A stretch of DNA of 36,324 nt. Origin: an uncultured Chloroflexales bacterium. GTDB lineage: Bacteria > Chloroflexota > Chloroflexia > Chloroflexales > Chloroflexaceae. This document shows, piece by piece, positions 1-6,114 of this stretch; positions within the stretch are counted from its first letter, which is position 1; each line of letters opens with the position of its first letter. The DNA is taken from contig CALANA010000057.1 of assembly GCA_937925925.1 (NCBI GenBank), positions 1 to 36,324 on the forward strand. Direction: 5' to 3'. The position numbers were made by a program, and so were the translations under genes. The notes below the pieces were generated by a model. It did no database searches. It saw only the letters and a list, made by a program, of their open reading frames with translations, and had not been told where the DNA came from.

Positions 1-42
1 CGAGCAGCGCGAGGTGTGTGATTCAGGTGTCGGATTGGGCAT
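1..42 (-). CDS. Start of an unidentified protein, cut by window edge
   Basis: Only the first 14 codons lie in the window, reading MPNPTPESHTSRCS on the minus strand from the ATG at 42-40. The call rests on a strong ribosome binding site, CAGGAG at 54-49 on the minus strand, six bases before the ATG, and on a TATAAT box further upstream at 85-80. The peptide is too short to assign a family. The neighbouring minus-strand receptor gene ends at 984, about 940 bp away, so this gene probably has its own promoter. Confidence 0.45.
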   Translation of the reverse strand, partial: MPNPTPESHTSRCS

Positions 43-79
43 AGCGTACTCCTGAATAGTCGTGAGTATTCTGGGGACT

Positions 80-85
80 ATTATA
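80..85 (-). promoter_or_regulatory. Candidate -10 box for the leftmost gene
   Basis: A perfect TATAAT is read on the minus strand at 85-80, about 37 bases before the ATG at 42. No good TTGACA-like -35 box sits 16-18 bases further upstream, so the call rests on the -10 box, its distance and the ribosome binding site in between. Confidence 0.35.
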
Positions 86-261
86 ACCGAGAGGCGACGA
101 AGATGGGCGCTCGTTTTTTTAACGCAAAGGCGCAAAGGCGCGAGGCGCGAGGCGCGGAGGCGTAGCGCGTCCCGCCGGGGCGCGGGCGGGCCACGGGCAG
201 ACACGATCATAGCCGGTTACAGTTCCAACTCTTCCCGGACGAGGACATCCACCCCCTTTCA

Positions 262-350
262 GCCCCCCAGCGGGGGGCCATCCCCCTCCCTGCTCCCCCC
301 CCAGCGGGGGGCCATCTCCCTCCCTGCTCCCCCCCCAGCGGGGGGGGCCG
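262..350. repeat. Tandem palindromic C-run/AGC/G-run units
   Basis: Three successive units of about 32-34 bp each contain a run of C, then AGC, then a run of G (CCCCCAGCGGGGG), followed by GCCATC and TCCCTCCCTGCT. Each unit can fold into a very stable G/C hairpin. Related units recur at 718-770 with AGT in place of AGC. Confidence 0.7.
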
Positions 351-599
351 GGGGGGGCACAGGCGTGGAGGGCGGCGGAACAGTTGTATCGCACGACACC
401 CGGCCCGGCTCAAGCCGGGACTCCAGCGGCAGGCCCCCCACCTCTGCCGGGCCGCAGAGCAGCGGAATCAGACGGCCATACGGATAGTTCACCCGCGCCC
501 GCGTTCAGCGCGTCAGCGATTCAAACCTAAGCGGGGGGGCCAGGTGGGGATGTTGTGCCATCAGGACGCCTCCCCAGCAGTGTTGCGGCAGCAGCCCCC

Positions 600-835
600 C
601 CCCAACCCCCCCCGCTGGGGGGGGCATGCGTGGACGGCGGGGGGGATTGAATCGCTGACGCGCTGAGCGGGTCTGATGGCGCGGATGGGGCGGTGGCTCA
701 TATGGGGCAGCAGCACATCCCCCCAGTGGGAGACCATCCCCCTTCCTGCACCCCCCCAGTGGGGGGGGCCAGGGGGGGCATGCGTGGACGGCGGGGACGT
801 TGAGGCGCTGACCGGTCTGACGGCGCTGATGGCGC
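600..835. repeat. Two copies of a dispersed GCGTGGACGGCGG repeat
   Basis: The core GCGTGGACGGCGG occurs at 628-640 and 782-794. Each is preceded by a C-run/G-run hairpin unit and followed by a CGCTGA/GGTCTGA/GGCGC-type tail. Related copies lie near 25620-25800. No coding potential is convincing. Confidence 0.6.
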
Positions 836-933
836 TGTGGCTCGTGTGGGGGCGACGGCGTGCGTCCCACCACGTTGCTTCCCTTCCAGCGGGGGTGGGT
901 GGCGTTGTGGAATAGGATCGCTCCAATCAAAGC

Positions 934-1003
934 GGTCAAGCGGTCAAGCGGTCAAGCGGAAACCGCTCCAACGCTCCAGCGCTTCAACGCTCCAACGCTT
1001 CAA
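934..1003. repeat. 8-bp tandem array with one arm of an inverted repeat
   Basis: Units of GCGGTCAA at about 933-960 are followed by GGAAACCGC and degenerate CTCCAACG/CTTCAACG octamers up to about 1003. Bases 952-977 are the exact reverse complement of 1936-1961 on the far side of the receptor gene. The array runs into the coding sequence: the receptor's last codons (984-1003) are themselves made of this repeat. Confidence 0.75.
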
Positions 1004-1796
1004 CTAAACCCGGCAGCGTGTGGAGCGCCGTGATCGTGCGCGGACCGGGCCAGGTGAGCAGCATACCATTGCACAGGTGCATGCGCTGCGCGGCCACGGC
1101 AGTGACCGTCGCAAACGGCGCAAATGCAGCTCGATCCGCCTCGGTAAAGCGGTATGGCTCATCGGGCAACAGGATCACATCCGGGTTGAGGCGCATAAAG
1201 TCGGCCAGATCTGCGCGTGGGTAGCGGCCAGGCAGTTGGCGCGCCAGGTTCTCTGCGCCACACAGCCGCAACAGGTCATCGACATAGGTCGTGCCACCAA
1301 CCGCCATCCACGGGTCACGCCAGATGAAGACCAGCGTGCGCTGTGGACGACGACCAATCAAGGATTGCTGCGCTTGTGCCAGCGCAGTTTCCAGTGCATT
1401 CAGCAGCGGCGCGGCGGCATGTTCGGCAGCGAGAAGCTGCGCCAGCGCGCTCAGTTGCGTCAATGCATCGGCCACACTCTGAATATCGGTGACATACACC
1501 GGAATACCCATTGCCGTCAGCGCAACCACATCGCGTTCGCGGTTTTCCTCCTTCGCCGCCAGCACCAGGTCGGGCTGGAGCGCGCGGATCAACTCACGGT
1601 TGGGATTCTTTGTGCCGCGTACCTTCGGCAGTGAGGCTACCTGCGCCGCCGGCGCAATGCAGTAGTCGGTAACACCAACGACGTATGGCCCCAGTCCAAT
1701 CGTGAACAGATATTCGGTCAGGCTGGGCACCAGCGAGACAATGCGGCGCGGCGGCGCGTGGAGATCAACGATGCGGTTAAGCGCATCTATGGGCAT
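984..1796 (-). CDS. BtuF-like helical-backbone metal/cobalamin receptor
   Basis: A 270-residue protein of the periplasmic-binding-protein fold that binds cobalamin or iron complexes (PF01497 type). The N-terminal RIVSLVPSLTEYLFTIGLG block, the following VVGVTDYC, and PDLVLAAKEENRE are typical of BtuF-like receptors. No signal peptide or lipobox is seen, unlike classical BtuF, so it may be cytoplasmic or belong to the unexported receptor group of this family. The ATG at 1796 is chosen over one ten codons upstream because AGAGGTG precedes it by five bases. That ribosome site overlaps the stop codon of the broken DJ-1/PfpI gene upstream, suggesting translational coupling. The last residues, VEALER, are encoded within an octamer repeat. 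No permease or ATPase partner is nearby. Family call is solid, ligand uncertain. Confidence 0.85.
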   Translation of the reverse strand: MPIDALNRIVDLHAPPRRIVSLVPSLTEYLFTIGLGPYVVGVTDYCIAPAAQVASLPKVRGTKNPNRELIRALQPDLVLAAKEENRERDVVALTAMGIPVYVTDIQSVADALTQLSALAQLLAAEHAAAPLLNALETALAQAQQSLIGRRPQRTLVFIWRDPWMAVGGTTYVDDLLRLCGAENLARQLPGRYPRADLADFMRLNPDVILLPDEPYRFTEADRAAFAPFATVTAVAAQRMHLCNGMLLTWPGPRTITALHTLPGLVEALER

Positions 1797-1806
1797 AGCA
1801 GCACCT

Positions 1807-2203
1807 CTAGCGCTTAAGACAATCAATAATCGCCGGCAGGAACGCCGGGAGATCCGCAGGAGTACGCGACGTTACCAGATTGCCATCCACCACCACATCC
1901 GTTGAAGCGTTGGAGCGTTGGAGCGTTGGAGCGTTGGAGCGTTGGAGCGGTTTCCGCTTGAGCGCTTGAGCGCTTGAGCGCTTGAGCGCTTGAGCGCTTG
2001 AACGCTTGAACGCTTGAGCGCTTGAGCGCTTGAGCGCTTGAACGCTTGAACGCTCCAACGCTTGAACGCTTGAGCGCTTGAGCGCTTGAGCGCTTGAACG
2101 CTTGAACGCTTGAACGCTTGAACGCTTGAACGCTTGAACGCAGTTCCTGATCTTCATAATTATTCTCAGCGAGAATAGCAACCCGTTTTCCTTGTAAGCT
2201 CAT
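1807..2203 (-). pseudogene. DJ-1/PfpI-family gene disrupted by an octamer array
   Basis: The first 21 codons from the ATG at 2203 (SLQGKRVAILAENNYEDQ) match the N-terminal strand of DJ-1/PfpI proteins. The final codons before the TAG at 1807 (VDGNLVTSRTPADLPAF, then AIIDCLKR) match the C-terminus of the same family. Between them lies a 240-bp 8-bp repeat array instead of the roughly 130 residues expected, so the nucleophilic cysteine region is gone. The two ends are in different frames: 301 bases separate matched codon starts. A good ribosome site, AGGGAAGG, still precedes the ATG. The upstream frame continues through the array as a repetitive SSVQAFKR-like product to a stop at 1823. A functional enzyme is very unlikely. 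Confidence 0.8.
1901..2140. repeat. 240-bp array of 8-bp repeats inside the PfpI remnant
   Basis: About thirty octamers. From 1901 the unit is GTTGGAGC, then a GGTTTCCGC interruption near 1949-1957, then GCGCTTGA and AACGCTTG units up to 2140. Because eight is not a multiple of three, all frames stay open and give an eight-residue protein repeat. A one-unit gain would put the two PfpI ends back in the same frame. Confidence 0.9.
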
Positions 2204-2373
2204 AGCCTTCCCTTCTTTATCAATGCCAGGACACACGTGACGGCATCGTCTAGTTTATTCACGCTGGCTTGAGAGGTTGATCGCGTCCAACCGTTGCAGC
2301 CAGATATGGTATATTATAGCCCGATACACACTTGAACGCGAAAGCAAGCACGATCGTAACTGTTCTCTCTTCT

Positions 2374-2437
2374 CCTGGGAGCGCGGGCAGCGTGCCCGCG
2401 CATGCCCGTCGGCGGGCGGGATGCCCGCGCTCCCAGG
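2374..2437. repeat. REP-like G/C palindrome
   Basis: A perfect 16-bp inverted repeat, CCTGGGAGCGCGGGCA at 2374-2389 and its complement at 2422-2437, encloses a second small hairpin, GCCCG/CGGGC at 2404-2417. There is no T-run, so it looks more like an interspersed palindromic repeat than a terminator. Confidence 0.75.
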
Positions 2438-2658
2438 CGGGTGCGTTCCTCCGAGTCTGAACAGGTACGCACGATCCAGTAAGAAAGGCATACCAGGAGC
2501 GGCTGGGATTGTAACGCAACATGCGGGCAGTCAGCGATAGCGGGGCCAGGATTTTAACACAACGGCGCAAAGGGGCAATGGCGCAACGATGCTGATAGGC
2601 ATCCGGGAGCGATAGCGGAGCCAGGATTTTAACGCAAAGGCGCAACAGCGTTCCTACG

Positions 2659-2688
2659 TTGGTACAACGTGTCACGTAGAGTTAAACT
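2659..2688 (+). promoter_or_regulatory. Weak candidate promoter for the four-helix-bundle gene
   Basis: TTGGTA at 2659-2664 and TAAACT at 2683-2688 are 18 bases apart and end 17 bases before the ATG at 2706. Each box matches the consensus at four of six positions, so this is tentative. Confidence 0.25.
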
Positions 2689-2705
2689 ATGTCTAAGGTA
2701 GAAGA

Positions 2706-3068
2706 ATGGCAAAAATCCCATCGCACCGAGATTTAATAGTCTGGCAGAAAGCCATGGATATGGTGGTGCAAATTTATCATCTGGCAAACTGTTTTCCACC
2801 ATCAGAGATGTATCGGCTAACAAACCAGATTACGCGTGCATCTGCATCTGTCCCAGCCAACATTGCCGAAGGCCATGCTCGTTCTACCTTGAAAGACTAT
2901 GCCCACTTTCTGGCGATAGCAAAAGGTTCACTAATGGAAACCGAGACGTTGTTAATGCTTGCTGTGCGCCTGGGATACCTGAATAACACACAAGCAGAGC
3001 CAACGTTGGATCTTATCACGGAAATTAGCAAGATGCTGACTGTTTTGCGCAGCAGACTGCTAAAATGA
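2706..3068 (+). CDS. Four-helix-bundle protein (S23/TIGR02436 family)
   Basis: A 120-residue protein matching the 23S-rRNA-intervening-sequence/four-helix-bundle family, which is normally 115-125 residues. Family landmarks visible are DLIVWQKAMDM near the N-terminus, ASASVPANIAEGHAR in the middle, and the FLAIAKGSLMETETLL helix. Members are found scattered as single genes, and their molecular role is not established. The ATG at 2706 follows a purine-rich GGTAGAAGA. It ends seven bases before a heptamer repeat array and 71 bases before the Wzt gene, on the same strand, so the two may be co-transcribed. Nothing in the sequence links its function to the polysaccharide genes. Confidence 0.85.
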   Translation: MAKIPSHRDLIVWQKAMDMVVQIYHLANCFPPSEMYRLTNQITRASASVPANIAEGHARSTLKDYAHFLAIAKGSLMETETLLMLAVRLGYLNNTQAEPTLDLITEISKMLTVLRSRLLK

Positions 3069-3074
3069 AATCGC

Positions 3075-3139
3075 TGCAACCTGCAACCTGTAACCTGTAA
3101 CCTGTAACCTGTAACCTGCAACCTGCAACCTGTAACCTG
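3075..3139. repeat. Nine 7-bp repeats abutting the Wzt start codon
   Basis: Nine consecutive units of TGYAACC (Y is C or T) run from 3075 to 3137, followed by TG and then the ATG at 3140. The array occupies the position where a ribosome binding site would lie, and no Shine-Dalgarno sequence is visible. A degenerate echo of the unit is seen at about 31780-31812 before the 5'-nucleotidase gene. Confidence 0.9.
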
Positions 3140-4417
3140 ATGAACGTTATTGAGTTTAAAAATGTAAGTAAGCGGTTTGTGCTGCATCGGGATCGGCGCG
3201 ACTCGATCCAGGAGCGGGTAGCGGGCTTGCTGCGCCCACGCGCCCAGGGCGAAGAATTCTGGGCCTTGCGCGATGTGAGCTTCAGCGTCGCACCGGGTGA
3301 GAGCATCGGCCTGGTCGGGCATAACGGAGCCGGCAAGAGTACCGCGCTCAAGTTGATGACGCGCATTCTCACCCCGAATGAAGGCACGGTGCATATGGCA
3401 GGACGGGTGGCGGCGCTGCTCGAACTGGGGAGCGGCTTCCACCCTGACCTGAGCGGGCGCGAGAACGTCTTTCTCTACGGCTCGCTGATGGGCTTCAGCC
3501 GCCGTGATATGCAGGAACGTATGGACAGTATCGTTGAGTTTGCCGATATTGGCAACTTCCTCGACACCGAGATTAAGCACTACTCGTCGGGTATGTACAC
3601 GCGCCTGGCCTTCGCCGTCGCCACTGCCGTCGATCCCGACATCCTGATAACCGACGAGGTGCTGGCCGTGGGCGACGAGGCGTTTCAGCGCAAGTGTATG
3701 GAGCGCATCTTTCGCTTTCGACGTATGGGTAAGACCATCGTCTTCGTTTCGCACGCGCTCGAAATCGTGCGCACGCTCTGCGATCAGGCGGTGTGGCTCG
3801 ATCATGGGATGGCGCGTATGGTCGGGCCAGCGGGCGAGGTGGTCGATGCCTATCTCGCCGACGTGAACCGCCAGGAGCAGGAGCGCCTGACCAGGCAGCG
3901 CGCCAGGAGCGCCGGCGAGTCGCCCACTGCCGAGCAGGAACAGGAGAACGATGCGACGCCCTATCGCCGTGGCTCGCGTGAAGTCGAGATCACCCGTGTC
4001 GAACTGCTTGACACCGCCGGCAACGAGCGTTCCGTGTTTCAGACGCACGAAGCCGTTACCGTCCGTATGCACTATCTGGCGCACGAACCGGTGCCGTACC
4101 CGGTCTTTGGCATCGCCCTGCATCACGAGAACGATCTGTGGCTGACCGGCCCCAACACCAGTTTTGCGGGCATGGATATTCCGCTGGTCACCGGCACCGG
4201 GTATGTTGACTATCACATCCCGGCGCTGCCACTGCTGACCGGGCGCTATCTGCTCAGTGTGGCTGTGTACGACGAGACGATGTTGCACCCCTACGATCAC
4301 CATGATCGACTCTACCGCATCGTAGTCCAGAGCCGTGGCCTGCGCGAGCGCTATGGCATCATGTCGCTGGCCGGAACCTGGAACTGGTGCGCCCAGAATG
4401 GTCACGCAGAAGCGTGA
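3140..4417 (+). CDS. Wzt-type polysaccharide ABC transporter ATPase with glycan-binding domain
   Basis: A 425-residue ATPase of the Wzt/TagH type that would energise export of an undecaprenyl-linked polysaccharide from the cytoplasmic face. Residues 1-245 are the ABC domain: Walker A GHNGAGKST at 60-68, signature YSSGM at 148-152, Walker B ILITDE at 168-173 and the H-loop histidine at 205. Residues from about 275 to the end resemble the Wzt C-terminal beta-sandwich that recognises the modified non-reducing end of the glycan. The linker is charged. No Wzm permease gene adjoins it, which is unusual. Codons are more GC-rich than in the glycosyltransferase genes downstream. The start is fixed by the conserved N-terminus, although a heptamer array replaces the ribosome site. 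Confidence 0.9.
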   Translation: MNVIEFKNVSKRFVLHRDRRDSIQERVAGLLRPRAQGEEFWALRDVSFSVAPGESIGLVGHNGAGKSTALKLMTRILTPNEGTVHMAGRVAALLELGSGFHPDLSGRENVFLYGSLMGFSRRDMQERMDSIVEFADIGNFLDTEIKHYSSGMYTRLAFAVATAVDPDILITDEVLAVGDEAFQRKCMERIFRFRRMGKTIVFVSHALEIVRTLCDQAVWLDHGMARMVGPAGEVVDAYLADVNRQEQERLTRQRARSAGESPTAEQEQENDATPYRRGSREVEITRVELLDTAGNERSVFQTHEAVTVRMHYLAHEPVPYPVFGIALHHENDLWLTGPNTSFAGMDIPLVTGTGYVDYHIPALPLLTGRYLLSVAVYDETMLHPYDHHDRLYRIVVQSRGLRERYGIMSLAGTWNWCAQNGHAEA

Positions 4418-4423
4418 TATAAT
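4418..4423 (+). promoter_or_regulatory. Possible -10 box for the Uma2 gene
   Basis: A perfect TATAAT follows the Wzt stop codon directly and lies 31 bases before the Uma2 ATG at 4455. No convincing -35 box is seen at the usual distance, so it is tentative. Confidence 0.3.
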
Positions 4424-4454
4424 GGGGCGCGTTGGAGATGTGAGAAGATCAGGT

Positions 4455-4967
4455 ATGCAAGTGACTGAAACAGAGCTGGATGAACTGGTGTATCGACGGG
4501 CCATTCGCCTGCTCGTACTGGGCAATGGCAAACATATCTGGGAAGCATCACCCAGTCCCCTGCATCAGATGCTGATTGATGAAATACGGGCAACTATTCA
4601 GCCAGTTGCATCTGGCGACATGGCACGTTCCGGATGTGGTTGTTTTCACCTGGCAGATGTGTATATCCGTCTGCCCGATACTTCTCTGGTACGTCCAGAT
4701 ATTGCCATTTTCTGCGAGCGACCGCCGCGTCAGCGGCAGGCCTTGCAGGTGGTGCCGGCAGCAGTGATCGAGGTCATCAGTCCGACCTACGAGGTCAAAG
4801 ATCTGGAAGACCTGCCACCGGTGTATCTGAGCAACGGCATTCGTGATGTGCTGGTGGTCGATAGCGATCAACAGCGTGTGAGCCACTTCCAGCACGCAGG
4901 TACAACCGTGTATAGCACACCGCATACAGCGCGGTTCGCGTGTGGATGTGAGTGTTTTGTTGGGTGA
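4455..4967 (+). CDS. Uma2-family PD-(D/E)XK-like protein (DUF820)
   Basis: A 170-residue protein of the Uma2 family, which has a restriction-endonuclease-like fold and is heavily expanded in Chloroflexota and cyanobacteria; its physiological role is unknown. Visible landmarks are VRPDIAIFCERP around residues 79-90, with the acidic D82, and then AAVIEVISPTYEVKDLEDLP, with E106 and K115. The tail VLVVDSDQQRVSHF matches the family end. The ATG at 4455 fits the usual family start; an in-frame ATG at 4422 would add 11 residues, and neither has an ideal ribosome site. The C-terminus is cysteine-rich (FACGCECF), which is uncommon. It sits between Wzt and the glycan operon, but nothing ties it to glycan synthesis. 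Confidence 0.8.
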   Translation: MQVTETELDELVYRRAIRLLVLGNGKHIWEASPSPLHQMLIDEIRATIQPVASGDMARSGCGCFHLADVYIRLPDTSLVRPDIAIFCERPPRQRQALQVVPAAVIEVISPTYEVKDLEDLPPVYLSNGIRDVLVVDSDQQRVSHFQHAGTTVYSTPHTARFACGCECFVG

Positions 4968-4998
4968 TATACCCTTATCTTGAAGCGTAAGAGCGTTT

Positions 4999-6114
4999 AT
5001 GAGTACTGGCCGAATGAGTCCAACCGAAGATCCTGTATTACTGCGACTACCATTTGACCAGTATGGACGTTACAGGATGATCAAAGAGGCGCTTGATGCT
5101 ACGCGCCCGATATTAGGAGAAAAACTGCGCATTCTGGATGTTGGCGGTTTTTTTCGCACTGGACGTGGGCAAGAGATCCTGCCAGCCCGTATGTTTCTGC
5201 CACACGATGATGTCCTCGTTGTTGACCAGCAAGCGGCTGAACTACCGGGTTATATCCGTGGCGACGGTCGCAAGTTGCATTTTGATAATCGTAGCTTTGA
5301 CTTTGTTATTTCGTGTGATACGCTTGAACATATACCGGCGGCTGATCGCTCTGCCTTCTGGCACGAATTGCTGCGCGTTGCTCACTACGGAGTCATCCTG
5401 GCTGCACCCTTTGCCAGTCCCGAAGTTATTGCGGCTGAAGCGTTGCTCTTTAGCTACATCAAGGCCGAACTGGGTGTCGAGCAAATGCAACTCAAGGAAC
5501 ATCGTGACTATGGCCTGCCTGAGCTGCATAGAACATGCGCGTTTCTGGATGATCTCAACCTTGCCTACCACGTGTATCCTTCGGGTTATATCCATGCCTG
5601 GTTGGCAATGATGCTGGTGAAGCATTACTTGTTGGGACAGACAAGCGATTATGATCTACATGAACAGGTGGACACGTACTATACGTGTTTTTTTAGTTCC
5701 TCCGAACGGCGTGAGCCAGCCTATCGGCACCTGTTTCTGGTGGAATGCGAAAAAGCCGGCGATTGGCTGACTGCTTCTCGGGATGCTTTACAGCCCACGA
5801 TTCATAGTGCCGAACCTGTGCATCAGGCACCATGGCCAGAAATTGTAACCTGGCTTTTCCAATTGCTGTGCATCGGGCTTAGCCAACAGTCAAAACAACC
5901 ACTGACACACACCATTGCCGTGCAATCACAGACGATCCAGACATTGCAACAGATATTGACCCAACGCGAGGCGCAGATCCACGATCTGGAGCAGCGCACA
6001 CGCTGGTTGGAAGAACAATCTTGTGCAGCACGCCAGGCACTGGCAGCCGTTGAACAGGGGCGTGTGATGCGCCTGATGCGCTGGTGGCAAACGATGAGTT
6101 GTCCAAAAAAATGA
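4999..6114 (+). CDS. SAM methyltransferase with C-terminal coiled coil
   Basis: A 371-residue protein. Residues 40-140 form a class I SAM-binding Rossmann domain: LRILDVGG at 43-50 is motif I, VVDQ at 74-77 is the acidic loop, and GDGRKLHF then DFVISCDTLEHI follow. Residues 140-290 are an uncharacterised helical region. From about 300 the chain becomes a coiled coil (QSQTIQTLQQILTQREA and so on), ending with a basic WWQTMSCPKK tail. It is the first gene of the tight operon; its stop overlaps the next ATG by four bases. The methyltransferase plus coiled-coil layout resembles in principle the O-antigen terminator WbdD, but there is no kinase domain here. The substrate is unknown; a sugar is inferred from context. 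Confidence 0.75.
   Translation: MSTGRMSPTEDPVLLRLPFDQYGRYRMIKEALDATRPILGEKLRILDVGGFFRTGRGQEILPARMFLPHDDVLVVDQQAAELPGYIRGDGRKLHFDNRSFDFVISCDTLEHIPAADRSAFWHELLRVAHYGVILAAPFASPEVIAAEALLFSYIKAELGVEQMQLKEHRDYGLPELHRTCAFLDDLNLAYHVYPSGYIHAWLAMMLVKHYLLGQTSDYDLHEQVDTYYTCFFSSSERREPAYRHLFLVECEKAGDWLTASRDALQPTIHSAEPVHQAPWPEIVTWLFQLLCIGLSQQSKQPLTHTIAVQSQTIQTLQQILTQREAQIHDLEQRTRWLEEQSCAARQALAAVEQGRVMRLMRWWQTMSCPKK

Larger units (their letters stand above)
86..983. other. Long non-coding gap filled with G/C-rich repeats
   Basis: Open frames on both strands here are proline/glycine/arginine-rich translations of repeats and resemble no protein family. Contents are: a TTTTTTAACGCAAAGGCGC run near 114-140 that recurs elsewhere in the window; C-run/G-run palindromic units at 262-350; a second set at 590-835 that includes the dispersed GCGTGGACGGCGG repeat; and an 8-bp array next to the following gene. 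No RNA gene is seen. Confidence 0.6.
2204..2705. other. Intergenic region with palindromes and a direct repeat
   Basis: No convincing gene. It holds a TATAAT on the minus strand (2318-2313) about 110 bases before the PfpI remnant, a long G/C palindrome at 2374-2437, and a 25-bp direct repeat, GCGATAGCGG-type, at 2534-2558 and 2609-2633 with one difference. Each copy is followed by a TTTTAACRCAA-type sequence related to those near 117 and 31020. Confidence 0.6.

Noticed and set aside
62-939. Several 70-140 codon frames on both strands
   Set aside because: Translations of C-run/G-run repeats, extremely rich in proline, glycine and arginine; no family resemblance and overlapping frames on both strands.
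1901-2140. Octamer array as a CRISPR array
   Set aside because: Eight-base units are directly adjacent, with no spacers of unique sequence and no cas gene in the window.
1823-2236. A real repetitive protein of 137 residues from the PfpI remnant
   Set aside because: The N-terminus is a fragment of PfpI and the rest is the octamer array plus the PfpI C-terminus read out of frame; better explained as a pseudogene.
2897-4531. Long 544-codon minus-strand frame
   Set aside because: Antisense to the Wzt gene, which has all ABC motifs; the frame is a by-product of GC-rich codon use and the heptamer array.
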